64,000 nucleotides of DNA. Origin: Hyphomicrobiaceae bacterium (GTDB lineage: Bacteria; Pseudomonadota; Alphaproteobacteria; Rhizobiales; Hyphomicrobiaceae). The position numbers were made by a program, and so were the translations under genes. Location: assembly GCA_022844275.1 (NCBI GenBank), contig JALHMB010000003.1, positions 62,001 to 126,000 of the forward strand. The letters are read 5' to 3'. Under the pieces are notes generated by a model, which had not been told where the DNA came from, searched no databases, and saw nothing but the letters and a program-made list of their open reading frames with translations. This document shows positions 45,580 through 54,639 of the stretch, piece after piece (the stretch's first letter is position 1; the number at the start of each line of letters is the position of its first letter).

Positions 45580-47400
45580 TTATTCCACCGTGACGGATTT
45601 GGCGAGGTTGCGCGGCTGATCGACATCCGTGCCCATGAAAGTCGCCGTGTGATAGGCGATGAGCTGCATGGGAAGGGCATAGACCAGCGGCGCAACGAAC
45701 GGATGTACGCTCGGCACGCTCAGATGCGTCGCCACGCGGCAGCCGACCTTCTCCGAAGTTGCATCTGACACCAGGACGATCTGGCCGCCGCGGGCTGCCA
45801 CTTCCTGCATGTTCGAGACGGTCTTCTCGAAGAGATCGTCGTCTGGCGCCACGACGACCACCGGGACGTTCTCGTCGATGAGCGCGATCGGCCCGTGCTT
45901 CATCTCGCCGGCGGCATAACCCTCGGCGTGGATATAGGAGATCTCCTTGAGCTTCAGTGCGCCTTCCATGGCGATCGGGAATGCCGTGCCACGACCGAGA
46001 TAGAGCACGTCACGCGCCTTCGACAGCCAGTGCGCCAGATCCTCGTAGGGTTGCTCTTCGCGCAGGAGGCCGACCATATGGCGCGGCACCTCCGTCAGGG
46101 CCTGAATGAGCTCGCGCTCCTTCTCCGGCGTGATCGTGCCGCGCGCGCGACCGATCGCCAGCGCGAAACAGGCGAGCGTCGCAAGCTGACACGTGAATGC
46201 CTTGGTCGAGGCAACGCCGATTTCCGGCCCTGCGAGCGTCGGGAGCACGGCATCGCTCTCACGCGCGATCGTCGAGGTGCGCACGTTGACGACCGAGAGA
46301 ATGCGCTGACCCTGTGCCTTGCAGTAGCGCAGCGTCGCTAGCGTATCGGCCGTCTCGCCCGACTGCGAAATGAAGAGCGCAACGCCACCCGCCGGCATCG
46401 GCGCCTCGCGATAACGCATTTCCGAAGCCACATCGATCTCGACGGGCACGCGCGCATAGCGCTCGAGCCAGTACTTGGCGGTGAGGCCCGCGAGATAGGC
46501 CGTGCCGCAGGCCGAGATCGTCACGCGCGGGATCTTAGCGAGATCGATGCCGAGGTCGGGGAACGACACTTTGCTGGCAACCAGATCGATGTAGTTCGTG
46601 AGCGTGTGCGAGATCACTTCCGGCTGCTCATGGATTTCCTTGAGCATGAAGTGCTTGTGATTGCCCTTGTCGACCAGGAAGCCCGAGGCCGCCGAGGTGA
46701 TCGACTTGCGCTCGACCTTGCGGCCATGGCGGTCGCGGAACTCCGCGCCGTCGCGGTGAAGGATGACCCAGTCGCCTTCTTCCAGATACGTGATCCGATC
46801 TGTGAAAGGCGCGAGCGCGATGGCATCCGAGCCGAGGTACATCTCGCCCTCGCCGTGACCGACCGCGAGCGGACTGCCCTCGCGCGCGCCGATCATGAGA
46901 TCGTCGTGGCCCGCGAAGATGATGGCGAGCGCGAATGCGCCGCGAAGCTGCTTCAGCGCGATACCAGTGGCTGTGATCGGATCGGCGCCGCGACGCATTT
47001 CCGCGGTGATGAGGTGAGCAACGACCTCGGTGTCGGTCTCGGAGCTGAACTTCGCGCCATCGCGCGCCAGGGCTTCCTTGATCTCGCGGAAGTTCTCGAT
47101 GATGCCGTTGTGGACGACCGACACCTTGTCGGTCATGTGCGGGTGGGCGTTCTGCTCGTTCGGCGCACCGTGTGTCGCCCAGCGCGTATGGCCAATGCCG
47201 GCGCGGCCCTTCAGCGGCTGGCGCGAAAGGCGCTCGGCGAGATTGCGCAGCTTGCCTTCGGCCCGCCGCCGGTCGAGGTGGCCATTCTCCACGGTCGCGA
47301 CACCAGCCGAATCATAGCCGCGATATTCGAGCCGACGCAGCGCGTCGACGAGTTCATTAGCAACGGGCCTTTCGCCAAGTATTCCAACGATGCCGCACAT
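45580..47400 (-). CDS. glmS: Glutamine-fructose-6-phosphate aminotransferase (isomerizing)
   Basis: This protein of 606 residues starts MCGIVGILGERP; after Met removal Cys1 is the glutaminase nucleophile. The N-terminal amidotransferase domain shows GHTRWATHGAP and VVHNGIIENF; two SIS domains follow (ISACGTAYLAGLTAKY, ISQSGETADTL). The C-terminus QPRNLAKSVTVE is the family end. It makes glucosamine-6-phosphate, the first step to UDP-GlcNAc for peptidoglycan and LPS. No glmS ribozyme was seen or is expected in this group. Confidence 0.98.
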   Translation of the reverse strand: MCGIVGILGERPVANELVDALRRLEYRGYDSAGVATVENGHLDRRRAEGKLRNLAERLSRQPLKGRAGIGHTRWATHGAPNEQNAHPHMTDKVSVVHNGIIENFREIKEALARDGAKFSSETDTEVVAHLITAEMRRGADPITATGIALKQLRGAFALAIIFAGHDDLMIGAREGSPLAVGHGEGEMYLGSDAIALAPFTDRITYLEEGDWVILHRDGAEFRDRHGRKVERKSITSAASGFLVDKGNHKHFMLKEIHEQPEVISHTLTNYIDLVASKVSFPDLGIDLAKIPRVTISACGTAYLAGLTAKYWLERYARVPVEIDVASEMRYREAPMPAGGVALFISQSGETADTLATLRYCKAQGQRILSVVNVRTSTIARESDAVLPTLAGPEIGVASTKAFTCQLATLACFALAIGRARGTITPEKERELIQALTEVPRHMVGLLREEQPYEDLAHWLSKARDVLYLGRGTAFPIAMEGALKLKEISYIHAEGYAAGEMKHGPIALIDENVPVVVVAPDDDLFEKTVSNMQEVAARGGQIVLVSDATSEKVGCRVATHLSVPSVHPFVAPLVYALPMQLIAYHTATFMGTDVDQPRNLAKSVTVE

Positions 47401-47645
47401 ACGGTTTTTGTCCCCGCGAATCGGCTGAGCCTTGTTGTAGATGAGCTACAGGCAAGGCGGCCAATCATTCAATTCACGTTCGATTACCATGGTTTGCACG
47501 CAAATCCCGCGCCAGTTCGGCAGTCTTTGGAAGCGTGATTGCCGCAGGGTTAACGGCATTCGATTGCCCAATTACGCTAAAAGATGCAGGATTATTGGTG
47601 ATTTAGCTTCGATGGAGATCTTTTTCTTCGCGGGAGTCGCCGTCC

Positions 47646-48479
47646 ATGACGATTAACGAGGCCGACTATAAGGCATTTGCAAATTTCGAGACGGACGCGT
47701 GGGTTAAGCTGTCGGAACATTACGACACGCTCGCCGGACAGATGACCCGCCAGGCCGTCGATGCGATTATGGATGCGATAGAAATCCGGCCGGGCGTTGA
47801 GGTGCTCGATGTTGCAACCGGGCCTGGATATGTCGCCGCGGCGGCTCAGCACCGCGGCGCCAAGCCCATTGGGGTTGATTTCTCACCCGACATGATTGCC
47901 GATGCGCGCCTCCGCTTTCCGACGCTCACCATCGAGCAAGGCGACGCCGAGAGCCTACGGTACGCTGATGCGAGCTTCGACGCCGTCGTGTGCGCATTTG
48001 GAATGCTGCATTTTCCCCGACCGGGCAAGGCGCTTGCAGAAGCCTACCGCGTTCTGCGCCCCGATGGCCGCCACGCATTCACGGTCTGGTGCGGTCCCGC
48101 CAAGAACAAGTTCTTCGGCATGATCGGCGACATCGTTCTCAAGCACGCCAATCCCACGGTCGGACTCCCGACGGGCCCAAGCCAATACATGCTGAGCGAC
48201 CCGATGGTCTGCGCAGCATTGATGGACGCGGCGACGTTCGACGATACGCGTGTGCAAGAAGTTCCCTGCTACTTCGCTGCTAAATCGCCAAGTGACGTTC
48301 TAGCATTCCTGCGCAAGTGCGCACTCCGGGCGATCTACATCGTCGACCGTCAGTCGCCGGAAGTGCGAGCGAAGATCGAGGCGGATTTGATGGACGCGGG
48401 CGCCAAGGCCATCGAACAGTACAGCGGCAGAATTCCCTGTCCCGTCCTCCTGACGTCGGGCACCAAGAGGACAGGCTGA
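47646..48479 (+). CDS. SAM-dependent methyltransferase (UbiE/class I)
   Basis: This protein of 277 residues has a class I methyltransferase fold. Motif I is VLDVATGPGYVAAAA, motif post-I is IGVDFSPDMIADAR, and the later motif reads FDAVVCAFGMLHFPRPGKAL followed by EAYRVLRPDGRHAFTVW. There is no signal peptide. The ATG at 47646 is preceded by GGGAG. It is divergent from glmS and probably monocistronic. It methylates a small molecule, perhaps a quinone or lipid, but the substrate cannot be assigned. Confidence 0.88.
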   Translation: MTINEADYKAFANFETDAWVKLSEHYDTLAGQMTRQAVDAIMDAIEIRPGVEVLDVATGPGYVAAAAQHRGAKPIGVDFSPDMIADARLRFPTLTIEQGDAESLRYADASFDAVVCAFGMLHFPRPGKALAEAYRVLRPDGRHAFTVWCGPAKNKFFGMIGDIVLKHANPTVGLPTGPSQYMLSDPMVCAALMDAATFDDTRVQEVPCYFAAKSPSDVLAFLRKCALRAIYIVDRQSPEVRAKIEADLMDAGAKAIEQYSGRIPCPVLLTSGTKRTG

Positions 48480-48502
48480 GCGCTCGTGGGATGCGCTCGC
48501 GT

Positions 48503-48877
48503 CTACTCGCGGACGTCCGTACGGAACGTCTTCGAGACAACCCGCCAGCCGCCGTTGAGCTTGAGGAGCGTGAGGTAGTCCGTGAAGTAGCGCGGATGAA
48601 TGGAGCACTCGAGCTTCACGAAAGCCGTCTCGGGTCCCGCCATATCGATCGAGACAATCCGGTCCGTACGCTTCAGGTTCTTCGATTTCGCGGAAGGCCG
48701 GCTGTCGACCATGTCGAACCACTTATCGCGGGGCAGATCCGATACGCCACCCTCATGCATGGAATAGAGGTGGCTGCCCTCGTGAAAAGCCTTGCCGAGC
48801 TTTGCCGTATCACCCTCGTAGAGCCCGTCGAGATAAGTCCAGATTACGCCCTCGATCGCCTCGATTTCCGTGGCCAT
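48503..48877 (-). CDS. NTF2-like/putative lumazine-binding family protein
   Basis: This protein of 124 residues has the helix-then-sheet pattern of the SnoaL/NTF2 fold: MATEIEAIEGVIWTYLDGLY, then FHEGSHLYSMHEGGVSDLPR, DMAGPETAFVKLECSI and TDYLTLLKLNGGWRVVSKTF. The last motif is typical of the lumazine-binding DUF4440-like relatives. The ATG at 48877 with AGGAG upstream is chosen over a longer start. Such proteins are often small enzymes or ligand carriers; no function can be assigned. It precedes the dipeptidase gene on the same strand only in reverse map order, being transcribed after it. Confidence 0.8.
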   Translation of the reverse strand: MATEIEAIEGVIWTYLDGLYEGDTAKLGKAFHEGSHLYSMHEGGVSDLPRDKWFDMVDSRPSAKSKNLKRTDRIVSIDMAGPETAFVKLECSIHPRYFTDYLTLLKLNGGWRVVSKTFRTDVRE

Positions 48878-48962
48878 GACGTTTTCTCCTCGTTCCGCAG
48901 CGTGCGCATTCTCATCGAGCGGCGAGCTTACTTGCGCGCCCGCCAGGTGCAAGCGCCATATG

Positions 48963-50036
48963 TCAGGCCTTGGCCTGCTCCATGACCTGCCGCAACACGC
49001 GAGCGTAGTTGCCGATCGCGATCTTCTTCACGCGATCGGCCGCGAGCTTGCGCTCGAGATGCCGCACGACCCGGCGCAGGTCCCCGTAGCTCGATACGGG
49101 CGAGTTCCCGAGCGCATTCATGTCCGTGCCGAAGCCAACGTGATCATCGCCGAGCCAGCCGGCCATCTCGATCAGCCGATCGCCATAGGCCTCGACGGTC
49201 GCCCCGACATCCGAGCGCAGGCCCCAGAGGCCGACGACGCCGCCCCTTTCGGCGATCGTTTTGGCCTGATCGAAGTCGAGCTGGCGCGACATCCACTGGA
49301 TCTTGATCGCCGCGCCGCGCGTGCGCTTCGTCACGGAGCTGTGCGACCACACGAGTGGCGCCTTCGCGACCGTAAGTGCATGATCGACCGCAGCGCGCGT
49401 GCAGTGCGCGAGATCGACCAGGATGCCGAGGCGGTTGCACTCCTCGACGACTTTGCGGCCGAAGTCAGTGAGCCCGCCGTGCTTCGGTGGCTCGGTCTGG
49501 AAGTCGCCGACCTCATTGCGCACGAAATGCACAAGCTGGATGTGCCGCACGCCGAGTTCGTGCGCCATCTTGAGCCCCTCGATGCCGTCGTCGAGGAAGC
49601 TCGCGCCTTCGACGGAGAGCACGACATGCGCCTCGCCGTTGAGCGCGCGATCGAGGTCCGCGGGTGTGGTGGCAATCTTGATCTTCTGCTGCTCGGCGTG
49701 CTTGCGCGCGCGCGCGAGTTCTTCCTTGAACCACTTCGTCGCGGCGCCGGGCGTCGGCGCACCCTTCTGGCGCAGCCCCTGCGGCGACGGGCGGATCCAG
49801 GGCTGATCGCCGACGAGCGACCAGGAGACGAGCGTTGCATTGCCATCGCCCATGAGTTTGCCGAGCGGCCGAACGGATGCCGGCTGACGGCTGATCCCGA
49901 AAAAGAGATGGGCGTGCATGTCGCCGATCGGGATCGTGCTGCTGTCGCCGGCACGCAGGACGGCGAACGGCCCCGCGACCACGGCAGCGCCGCCGAGCAG
50001 CAGGGCACGACGGCTCACATAGGGGCGCACCGGCAT
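48963..50036 (-). CDS. Membrane dipeptidase (peptidase M19), Tat-exported
   Basis: This protein of 357 residues has a twin-arginine-like signal (SRRALLLGGAAVVAG). The M19 core follows: HAHLFF for the first zinc ligands, HVVLSVEGASFL with the bridging Glu, and later His residues in IQLVHF, VDLAHCTRAAVDHA and PLVWSHSS. The family hydrolyses dipeptides, often with D-amino acids. In the periplasm it may recycle peptidoglycan peptides. It follows the YiiX-like gene by 66 bases on the same strand, suggesting a shared transcript. Confidence 0.92.
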   Translation of the reverse strand: MPVRPYVSRRALLLGGAAVVAGPFAVLRAGDSSTIPIGDMHAHLFFGISRQPASVRPLGKLMGDGNATLVSWSLVGDQPWIRPSPQGLRQKGAPTPGAATKWFKEELARARKHAEQQKIKIATTPADLDRALNGEAHVVLSVEGASFLDDGIEGLKMAHELGVRHIQLVHFVRNEVGDFQTEPPKHGGLTDFGRKVVEECNRLGILVDLAHCTRAAVDHALTVAKAPLVWSHSSVTKRTRGAAIKIQWMSRQLDFDQAKTIAERGGVVGLWGLRSDVGATVEAYGDRLIEMAGWLGDDHVGFGTDMNALGNSPVSSYGDLRRVVRHLERKLAADRVKKIAIGNYARVLRQVMEQAKA

Positions 50037-50102
50037 GGGAAGTTCCCAATCAGAGGTAGTTTGGAGAACGCGCGCCGACAGGGTGCCGGCGCGCGGCGCA
50101 CC

Positions 50103-51386
50103 TTACTCGAACATGACGGTCGCCACGTAGTCCATGGTGCGGTTGCGGTTCGTGCGCGGCAGCAGGGTATTGATGAGGTAGGAGGTCGGCGAGTAGTTCT
50201 CGGGAACCTGCGACCGGAAAGCTGTGCTCGCCACCAGCGTCTGCGCGCGCCGCCATCCGCCCGCAGCGGCATTCTTGTAGTAGCCCTGCAGCGGTGTGAA
50301 GCGCGGCGCCATTTCCTTGGCGACGGTTTGATGGCCCGACGACATCTTCGCGAGAGCCTTCGGATTCTCCTCGAAGATCGACTCCACCAGAGGATCGCGC
50401 TTGTCGGCCGGCAGCTTCAGCGCGTCGATGACCATCAGCGGTCCCTCGGCGAGGCCGATCTTGGCGCCGCTCGTGCGTGTCGACATGTACGTGCCGGTCG
50501 CCGGCAGCGGCTCCATGACCGGGCTGACGCATGAGGGAATGCGGTCGGCCTTGAAGGCATCGCCGGTCTTGGCGGGATCGCAGTTTCTGAGCGCCATGAT
50601 CGACCAGACGAACTCCGAGCAGTACATGCTCGTCTCGCCTGAGGGGTTCTGGCCGAGGCCGAGACGCGCGAGATGCTGCACGAAGTCGAGCGGCTTCCCG
50701 GAGCTGTACTTCGGCGCGTTGTAGTCGTCGTTGAAGCTGATCTTCGATGGGTAGATCTTGCGCGCCTGACTGTTGATGCGCGTCGCCCAGGCAAGGATCG
50801 TGGCGCGCTGCGCGTCGGTCAGCCCGCGCGGGCGGATGATGTGCATGAACTTGAGCGTGCGATAGTGCTCGCTGTCGAAGTTGCCGGCGTAGTTGCTGCC
50901 GAGATATTCGCCATTGAGTGGAATATCGAGCTGACGAGCGACGCCATCCTTCACGTAGGCGAGGCCGGTGTGGCTGATACCCATCTGAATGTTCGGATAG
51001 GCACCGCCGCCGCCCCACTCGGGTCGGAAGGTGAGAATGATGTCACCGGTCTGGATGAGACCGCTCTTGGCCATGCGCGAGCCGAAACCCGAGCGCTTCG
51101 CCACGACGAGGCGGAGACCGACATCACCCTGCGCGCCCTTGGCGTCGGGATGCTTGAACTCGATCAGGCGATCGGTCGTATTGATGTTCTTCGGCAGCGT
51201 GGCGCGCGCGCTCGCGGGCACCGCGAGATAGACCGGCATGTCGAGCCGGCGCGCCATATCCTGATTGGTCTTCTCGTTGAAGGTGAACTCGGCGGCCCAG
51301 AGCGGCGCTGCCGTGATGGCGAGCGCAACCGCGCTGCCGATGGCGGTCGCGCGCATGAGGCGCGCGCTGAATGACTTAGCGGACAT
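50103..51386 (-). CDS. Secreted YiiX-like permuted papain-fold (C92) protein
   Basis: This protein of 427 residues has a signal peptide (residues 8-31). The central region has the permuted NlpC/papain layout: SGLIQTGDIILTF leading to GISHTGLAYVKDG (predicted catalytic His139), and much later TSMYCSEFVW (predicted nucleophile Cys256). YiiX/YaeF-type proteins are thought to be amidases or peptidases acting on cell-wall or lipid substrates. The last 170 residues are not part of the core and are unassigned. The ATG at 51386 follows GGGAGGGAC. Next to an M19 dipeptidase, a peptidoglycan-related role is reasonable but inferred. Confidence 0.72.
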   Translation of the reverse strand: MSAKSFSARLMRATAIGSAVALAITAAPLWAAEFTFNEKTNQDMARRLDMPVYLAVPASARATLPKNINTTDRLIEFKHPDAKGAQGDVGLRLVVAKRSGFGSRMAKSGLIQTGDIILTFRPEWGGGGAYPNIQMGISHTGLAYVKDGVARQLDIPLNGEYLGSNYAGNFDSEHYRTLKFMHIIRPRGLTDAQRATILAWATRINSQARKIYPSKISFNDDYNAPKYSSGKPLDFVQHLARLGLGQNPSGETSMYCSEFVWSIMALRNCDPAKTGDAFKADRIPSCVSPVMEPLPATGTYMSTRTSGAKIGLAEGPLMVIDALKLPADKRDPLVESIFEENPKALAKMSSGHQTVAKEMAPRFTPLQGYYKNAAAGGWRRAQTLVASTAFRSQVPENYSPTSYLINTLLPRTNRNRTMDYVATVMFE

Positions 51387-51540
51387 GCTGTCCCTCCCAG
51401 CCCAAAAAACCCCGCTCCCCTTAGCACTTTTGGAGCAACGGCCAAACGTCAGGGCAACATCCATCCACTGCGCGGCCAACGTGTGGCGCGAAAGGCACGA
51501 TTTGTTCAGGAAAGTGCCGCGCGCGATAAAAACTTCACGT

Positions 51541-52302
51541 CTATGCGAGCGCGTCGCTCAGTAAGCCGAGGCCATTGAGAGCGCGGGGAAAACCGCTGTA
51601 CGGACCCGTCTGGATGATGGCCTCGATGACCTCCTCCTTCTTGAGACCGATATTCAGAGCGGAAGCGCCAAACTTCTTGAGTTGGCCTTCGAGCCCCAAG
51701 GCCGTGAAGGAAGCGATGGCGACGAGCATCCGCTGTCGGTGGTCGAGGCCGGGGCGGAACCAGAGTTCGCCGTAGCCATAGCGGATCGCAGAAGGATAGA
51801 GCGCGCCGGTCACGTTGTTGCCGGGCGCCGCATAGCCCTGGCTCGCGCGATCGCCATGCAGATCGGCCATCATCTGGCGGCCGCGCTGGTCGAGCACTTC
51901 ATTGCTGTCATTGCGCGGCGCCTCGGCTGGCACCGTGATGCCCCGCGATGCGAAGATTTCTTGTGCGACGCGCGCCGCGCGTTCCGTGGTGATGAAGCCG
52001 CCGTAGAGCCCTGCCTGGATGAACACTTCCAGTATGCTGCGCGGCGGCACGTCGAGGTCGAGTGCCGAAGCCACGTAGTGGCGAAGTTCCGACGCATTCG
52101 GGCCGAGGCCGAGCACGGCGAGCGTGCAGAGCATGCGATCCTTCCGCGGGAGGTTCGGCCTGTCCCAGATGCCGCCGAACGCCACCTCGCTGATGAAATC
52201 GTCGAAATTCGGAAGCGGCTCACTTCCTTCGGCGCGCTCGAGACCCAGCTCCTCGCGCACAACCGCGCCGCGCCGGCGCAGCTCCTCTCGTCCAGTCGCC
52301 AC
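51541..52302 (-). CDS. Carboxymuconolactone decarboxylase-family protein (two domains)
   Basis: This protein of 253 residues contains two CMD-type helical units: RKDRMLCTLAVLGLGPNASE through ILEVFIQAGLYGGF, and HRQRMLVAIASFTALGLEGQ through EVIEAIIQTGPYSGFPRALN. The helix after each first motif matches the CMD family. No CxxC of the AhpD type is present, so a peroxidase role is unlikely. A decarboxylase or lactone-processing role is possible but unproven. It has no signal peptide. Confidence 0.85.
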   Translation of the reverse strand: MATGREELRRRGAVVREELGLERAEGSEPLPNFDDFISEVAFGGIWDRPNLPRKDRMLCTLAVLGLGPNASELRHYVASALDLDVPPRSILEVFIQAGLYGGFITTERAARVAQEIFASRGITVPAEAPRNDSNEVLDQRGRQMMADLHGDRASQGYAAPGNNVTGALYPSAIRYGYGELWFRPGLDHRQRMLVAIASFTALGLEGQLKKFGASALNIGLKKEEVIEAIIQTGPYSGFPRALNGLGLLSDALA

Positions 52303-52335
52303 CGAACGCTCCTCCCAGTTATCTGATTGCTGACG

Positions 52336-52683
52336 TCAGAAATTGACGTTCTGAATGACCCAGCCGCCACCGGCCGCGATCAGCCCAGCGATGATGATAT
52401 ACGGGAGCATGGTGATGAGAACGCTCAATAGCGCAACGAAGGCCAGCAGAACCTTCTCGGCTGCACTCCAGAGCGAGATGACTGCTTTGTAGAGGACGTA
52501 AACGATCGCGACGACCACGAGGGCGAGGATTGCGATCTTCCACGCCGGCAGGCTCTGCCAGTTCGACTGGAGAATCTGCACGATCTGGCCGAACGACCAC
52601 GTCCAGACGAGTTGAACAAAGCGGAAGATCGCAGCAATACCCTGCTGCAGAAATTGCACGAGCTGATTGATTGCCTGGTTCAT
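52336..52683 (-). CDS. Small membrane protein of unknown function
   Basis: This protein of 115 residues has a Gln-rich amphipathic N-terminus (MNQAINQLVQFLQQGIAAIF) and two hydrophobic segments at about residues 49-70 (AILALVVVAIVYVLYKAVI) and 80-108. It starts with ATG at 52683. No family was recognised. It lies 33 bases before the decarboxylase-like gene on the same strand, so the two may be co-transcribed. Confidence 0.68.
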   Translation of the reverse strand: MNQAINQLVQFLQQGIAAIFRFVQLVWTWSFGQIVQILQSNWQSLPAWKIAILALVVVAIVYVLYKAVISLWSAAEKVLLAFVALLSVLITMLPYIIIAGLIAAGGGWVIQNVNF

Positions 52684-52814
52684 GTTCGGCTCCCCCGATG
52701 GCCCACCATGCCCCTATACGCTTATGACGACACAACGGTTGCGGCCGATCGGCAACATCGGCTGTCGCGAAGTTACCTTTCTATGTGAGCCCGTGGCGGC
52801 AACAGCACACTACT

Positions 52815-53621
52815 TCAGCGTTTCAGTGATCCAATCCATTCCTTCACGACGTCGACCGCACCATAGTTGTCGAGATTGACGTGGCGCCCCTCGGGGAACA
52901 CGACGATCCGCTTCGGGTCGCGTGCAAGCGCGTACATCCGCTGCCCCATTTCGATGGGGATCACTTGGTCCCGCGTACCATGCAGGATCAGCAGCGGCGC
53001 ATTGATCGCGGCAATGTACTTGTCGCTCTCGTAGCGATCCACCATCAGCCAGTTCAGCGGCAAGATCGGATAGGCCTTGGCCCCGACCTCCACGACGGAC
53101 GTATAGGGCGCATCGAGGATCACGCCTGCAATCGGCACAGCCGCCGCAGTCTGTACGGCGACGCCTGAACCAAGCGACTCGCCGAAGAGGACGATATCCG
53201 ACGGCTTGAGGCCCTGCTTGATGAGATAGTCATAGGCGAGGCGCGCATCGGCAATATTGTGCGCCTCTGTCGGGCTGCCCGTGCTGCCGCTGTAGCCGCG
53301 GTATGCCACTGCGAAAATGCCGAAGCCCGCGTCCCGATAGCGCCCAAAGCGCCCAGCGCGGTTTGCGAGCCCGCCGCCATTGCCATGGAAGTAGAGGATC
53401 GTCGGCGCGGCGGCAGGAGCAGGCGCATACCAGGCGATGAGGCGCGCGCCATCGGGCGTTGGAAGCTCGACCTCGCGGAATCCTTCGAGCCCGGCCGCCG
53501 CAGGCGCGACACGCATCGCATTGGGGAAATACGTGAACTTGCGCTGCGCGAAATAGGCGACCGCTATGATCACCAGATACGCAATCGCGATATAGAGAAG
53601 GATCTTCGTCACGCCCGACAT
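52815..53621 (-). CDS. Membrane-anchored alpha/beta hydrolase
   Basis: This protein of 268 residues has an N-terminal transmembrane helix (residues 6-24, ILLYIAIAYLVIIAVAYFA). The hydrolase domain has an oxyanion segment YFHGNGGG, nucleophile Ser in FGESLGSGVA, Asp in LHGTRDQVIP and His in GRHVNLDNYG. It is of the BEM46/YqiA-like group found throughout bacteria. It probably acts on esters or lipids at the inner membrane. The ATG at 53621 puts the helix at the N-terminus. It is the last gene of a leftward group led by the CoA genes. Confidence 0.9.
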   Translation of the reverse strand: MSGVTKILLYIAIAYLVIIAVAYFAQRKFTYFPNAMRVAPAAAGLEGFREVELPTPDGARLIAWYAPAPAAAPTILYFHGNGGGLANRAGRFGRYRDAGFGIFAVAYRGYSGSTGSPTEAHNIADARLAYDYLIKQGLKPSDIVLFGESLGSGVAVQTAAAVPIAGVILDAPYTSVVEVGAKAYPILPLNWLMVDRYESDKYIAAINAPLLILHGTRDQVIPIEMGQRMYALARDPKRIVVFPEGRHVNLDNYGAVDVVKEWIGSLKR

Positions 53622-53634
53622 TCGTTCGTCCCGC

Positions 53635-54450
53635 TTAGCGGCCGCGGAAACGGGCCGGGCGCCGCTCGAGGAATGCGGCAATACCTTCCGCACTGTCCTC
53701 GCTCGCCGTCGTCAGCACGAACTGGTCGAGGTCCATATGGCTCGCGAGATCGTCGAGCGCGCCTGAAAGCCGGTTCACCGTGACCTTGGTCATCTTGACG
53801 GGAAGTGGTGGTTCGGCCGCCAAACGTCCAGCGAGCGCCATTGCCGCAGTCAGCGCACTGCCATCCTCCGCCAGATGCTCGACGAGGCCCCACTCATAGG
53901 CCTGCTCGGCATAAATGCGCTCGGAGGCCAGCATGACCGCCTGCTTCGTGCGCGCCGGTCCCATGAGTTGCAGCAGCCGCGGAATGGACCCCCAACTCAT
54001 GTTCATGCCGAGGTCGATCTCCGGAATGCGGAAATGCGCGTCGCGCGCCGCCACGCGAAAATCGAGCGAGACGGCCAGCGCCACGCCGCCGCCAATACAG
54101 AAGCCCTCTATGGCGGCAATCGTCACCTGCTCCATCTCGTACCACGCGCGGCACATGCGCGGGCCGACCGCAATGGAGCGCCTGAGCGCACCCAATCCCT
54201 CATCGACCACGTTCTTGCGCTCGTTGTCCTTGAGATCGAAGCCGGCCGAGAAGGCGCGCGTATTCCCCGCGAGCACGACGACGGACGTCTCGATGTCATC
54301 CTCGAACGAGCGGGCCGCCTCGCGCAGTTGCCGCATGGCCGATGGCGAAAGCGCGTTGATGCTGTCGCGACGATCGAAGCGCACGAGCGCGACACGCCCG
54401 TCAGGTCCGAGCCCGCGCTCGATGCTCACGTAGCTTTCGTCCTCTGCCAT
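53635..54450 (-). CDS. Enoyl-CoA hydratase/isomerase family protein
   Basis: This protein of 271 residues is a crotonase-fold enzyme. Oxyanion-hole segments are AFSAGFDLKD and GFCIGGGVALAVSLDFRVAA; the usual second-Glu region reads HFRIPEIDLGMNMSWGSIPR. It adds water to or isomerises acyl-CoA enoyl groups. The ATG at 54450 has GAAGGAG nine bases upstream. It lies 13 bases before the membrane hydrolase gene and downstream of a CaiB-type CoA transferase, with a repeat element between them. The substrate is unknown. Confidence 0.92.
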   Translation of the reverse strand: MAEDESYVSIERGLGPDGRVALVRFDRRDSINALSPSAMRQLREAARSFEDDIETSVVVLAGNTRAFSAGFDLKDNERKNVVDEGLGALRRSIAVGPRMCRAWYEMEQVTIAAIEGFCIGGGVALAVSLDFRVAARDAHFRIPEIDLGMNMSWGSIPRLLQLMGPARTKQAVMLASERIYAEQAYEWGLVEHLAEDGSALTAAMALAGRLAAEPPLPVKMTKVTVNRLSGALDDLASHMDLDQFVLTTASEDSAEGIAAFLERRPARFRGR

Positions 54451-54470
54451 GGCGTGCCACTCCTTCAATC

Positions 54471-54630
54471 ATAAAAGACGGGGGTCCGGGGGTGTCCCCC
54501 CGGGCGGGTTACGGGGCGGCAGCCCTGTTCGCGCCTGCGGCGCGAGCGAGACTGGTCTCGCGCTCCCGGTTCTTGCGGCGCGCCTTTGGCGCGACGAGGG
54601 ACACCCTCCCGGACCCACCCGTCTTTATAA
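54471..54630. repeat. MITE-like or palindromic repeat with inverted ends
   Basis: The 160-base element begins ATAAAAGACGGGGGTCCGGG and its far end reads as the complement of TTATAAAGACGGGTGGGTCC, so the last 27-32 bases at each side are imperfect inverted repeats. Inside are smaller GC palindromes such as GCGCCTGCGGCGC and GCGCCTTTGGCGC. No coding potential. It splits the CoA transferase and hydratase genes. Similar GGGTCCGGGGG elements are common between genes of alphaproteobacteria; it may also terminate transcription. Confidence 0.72.
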
Positions 54631-54639
54631 CCTTACGCT

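Noticed and set aside
48870-50534. Long rightward frame of about 550 codons opposite the dipeptidase gene
   Set aside because: The minus strand carries the complete M19 motif set with a signal peptide; the plus frame spans two unrelated genes and shows no family.
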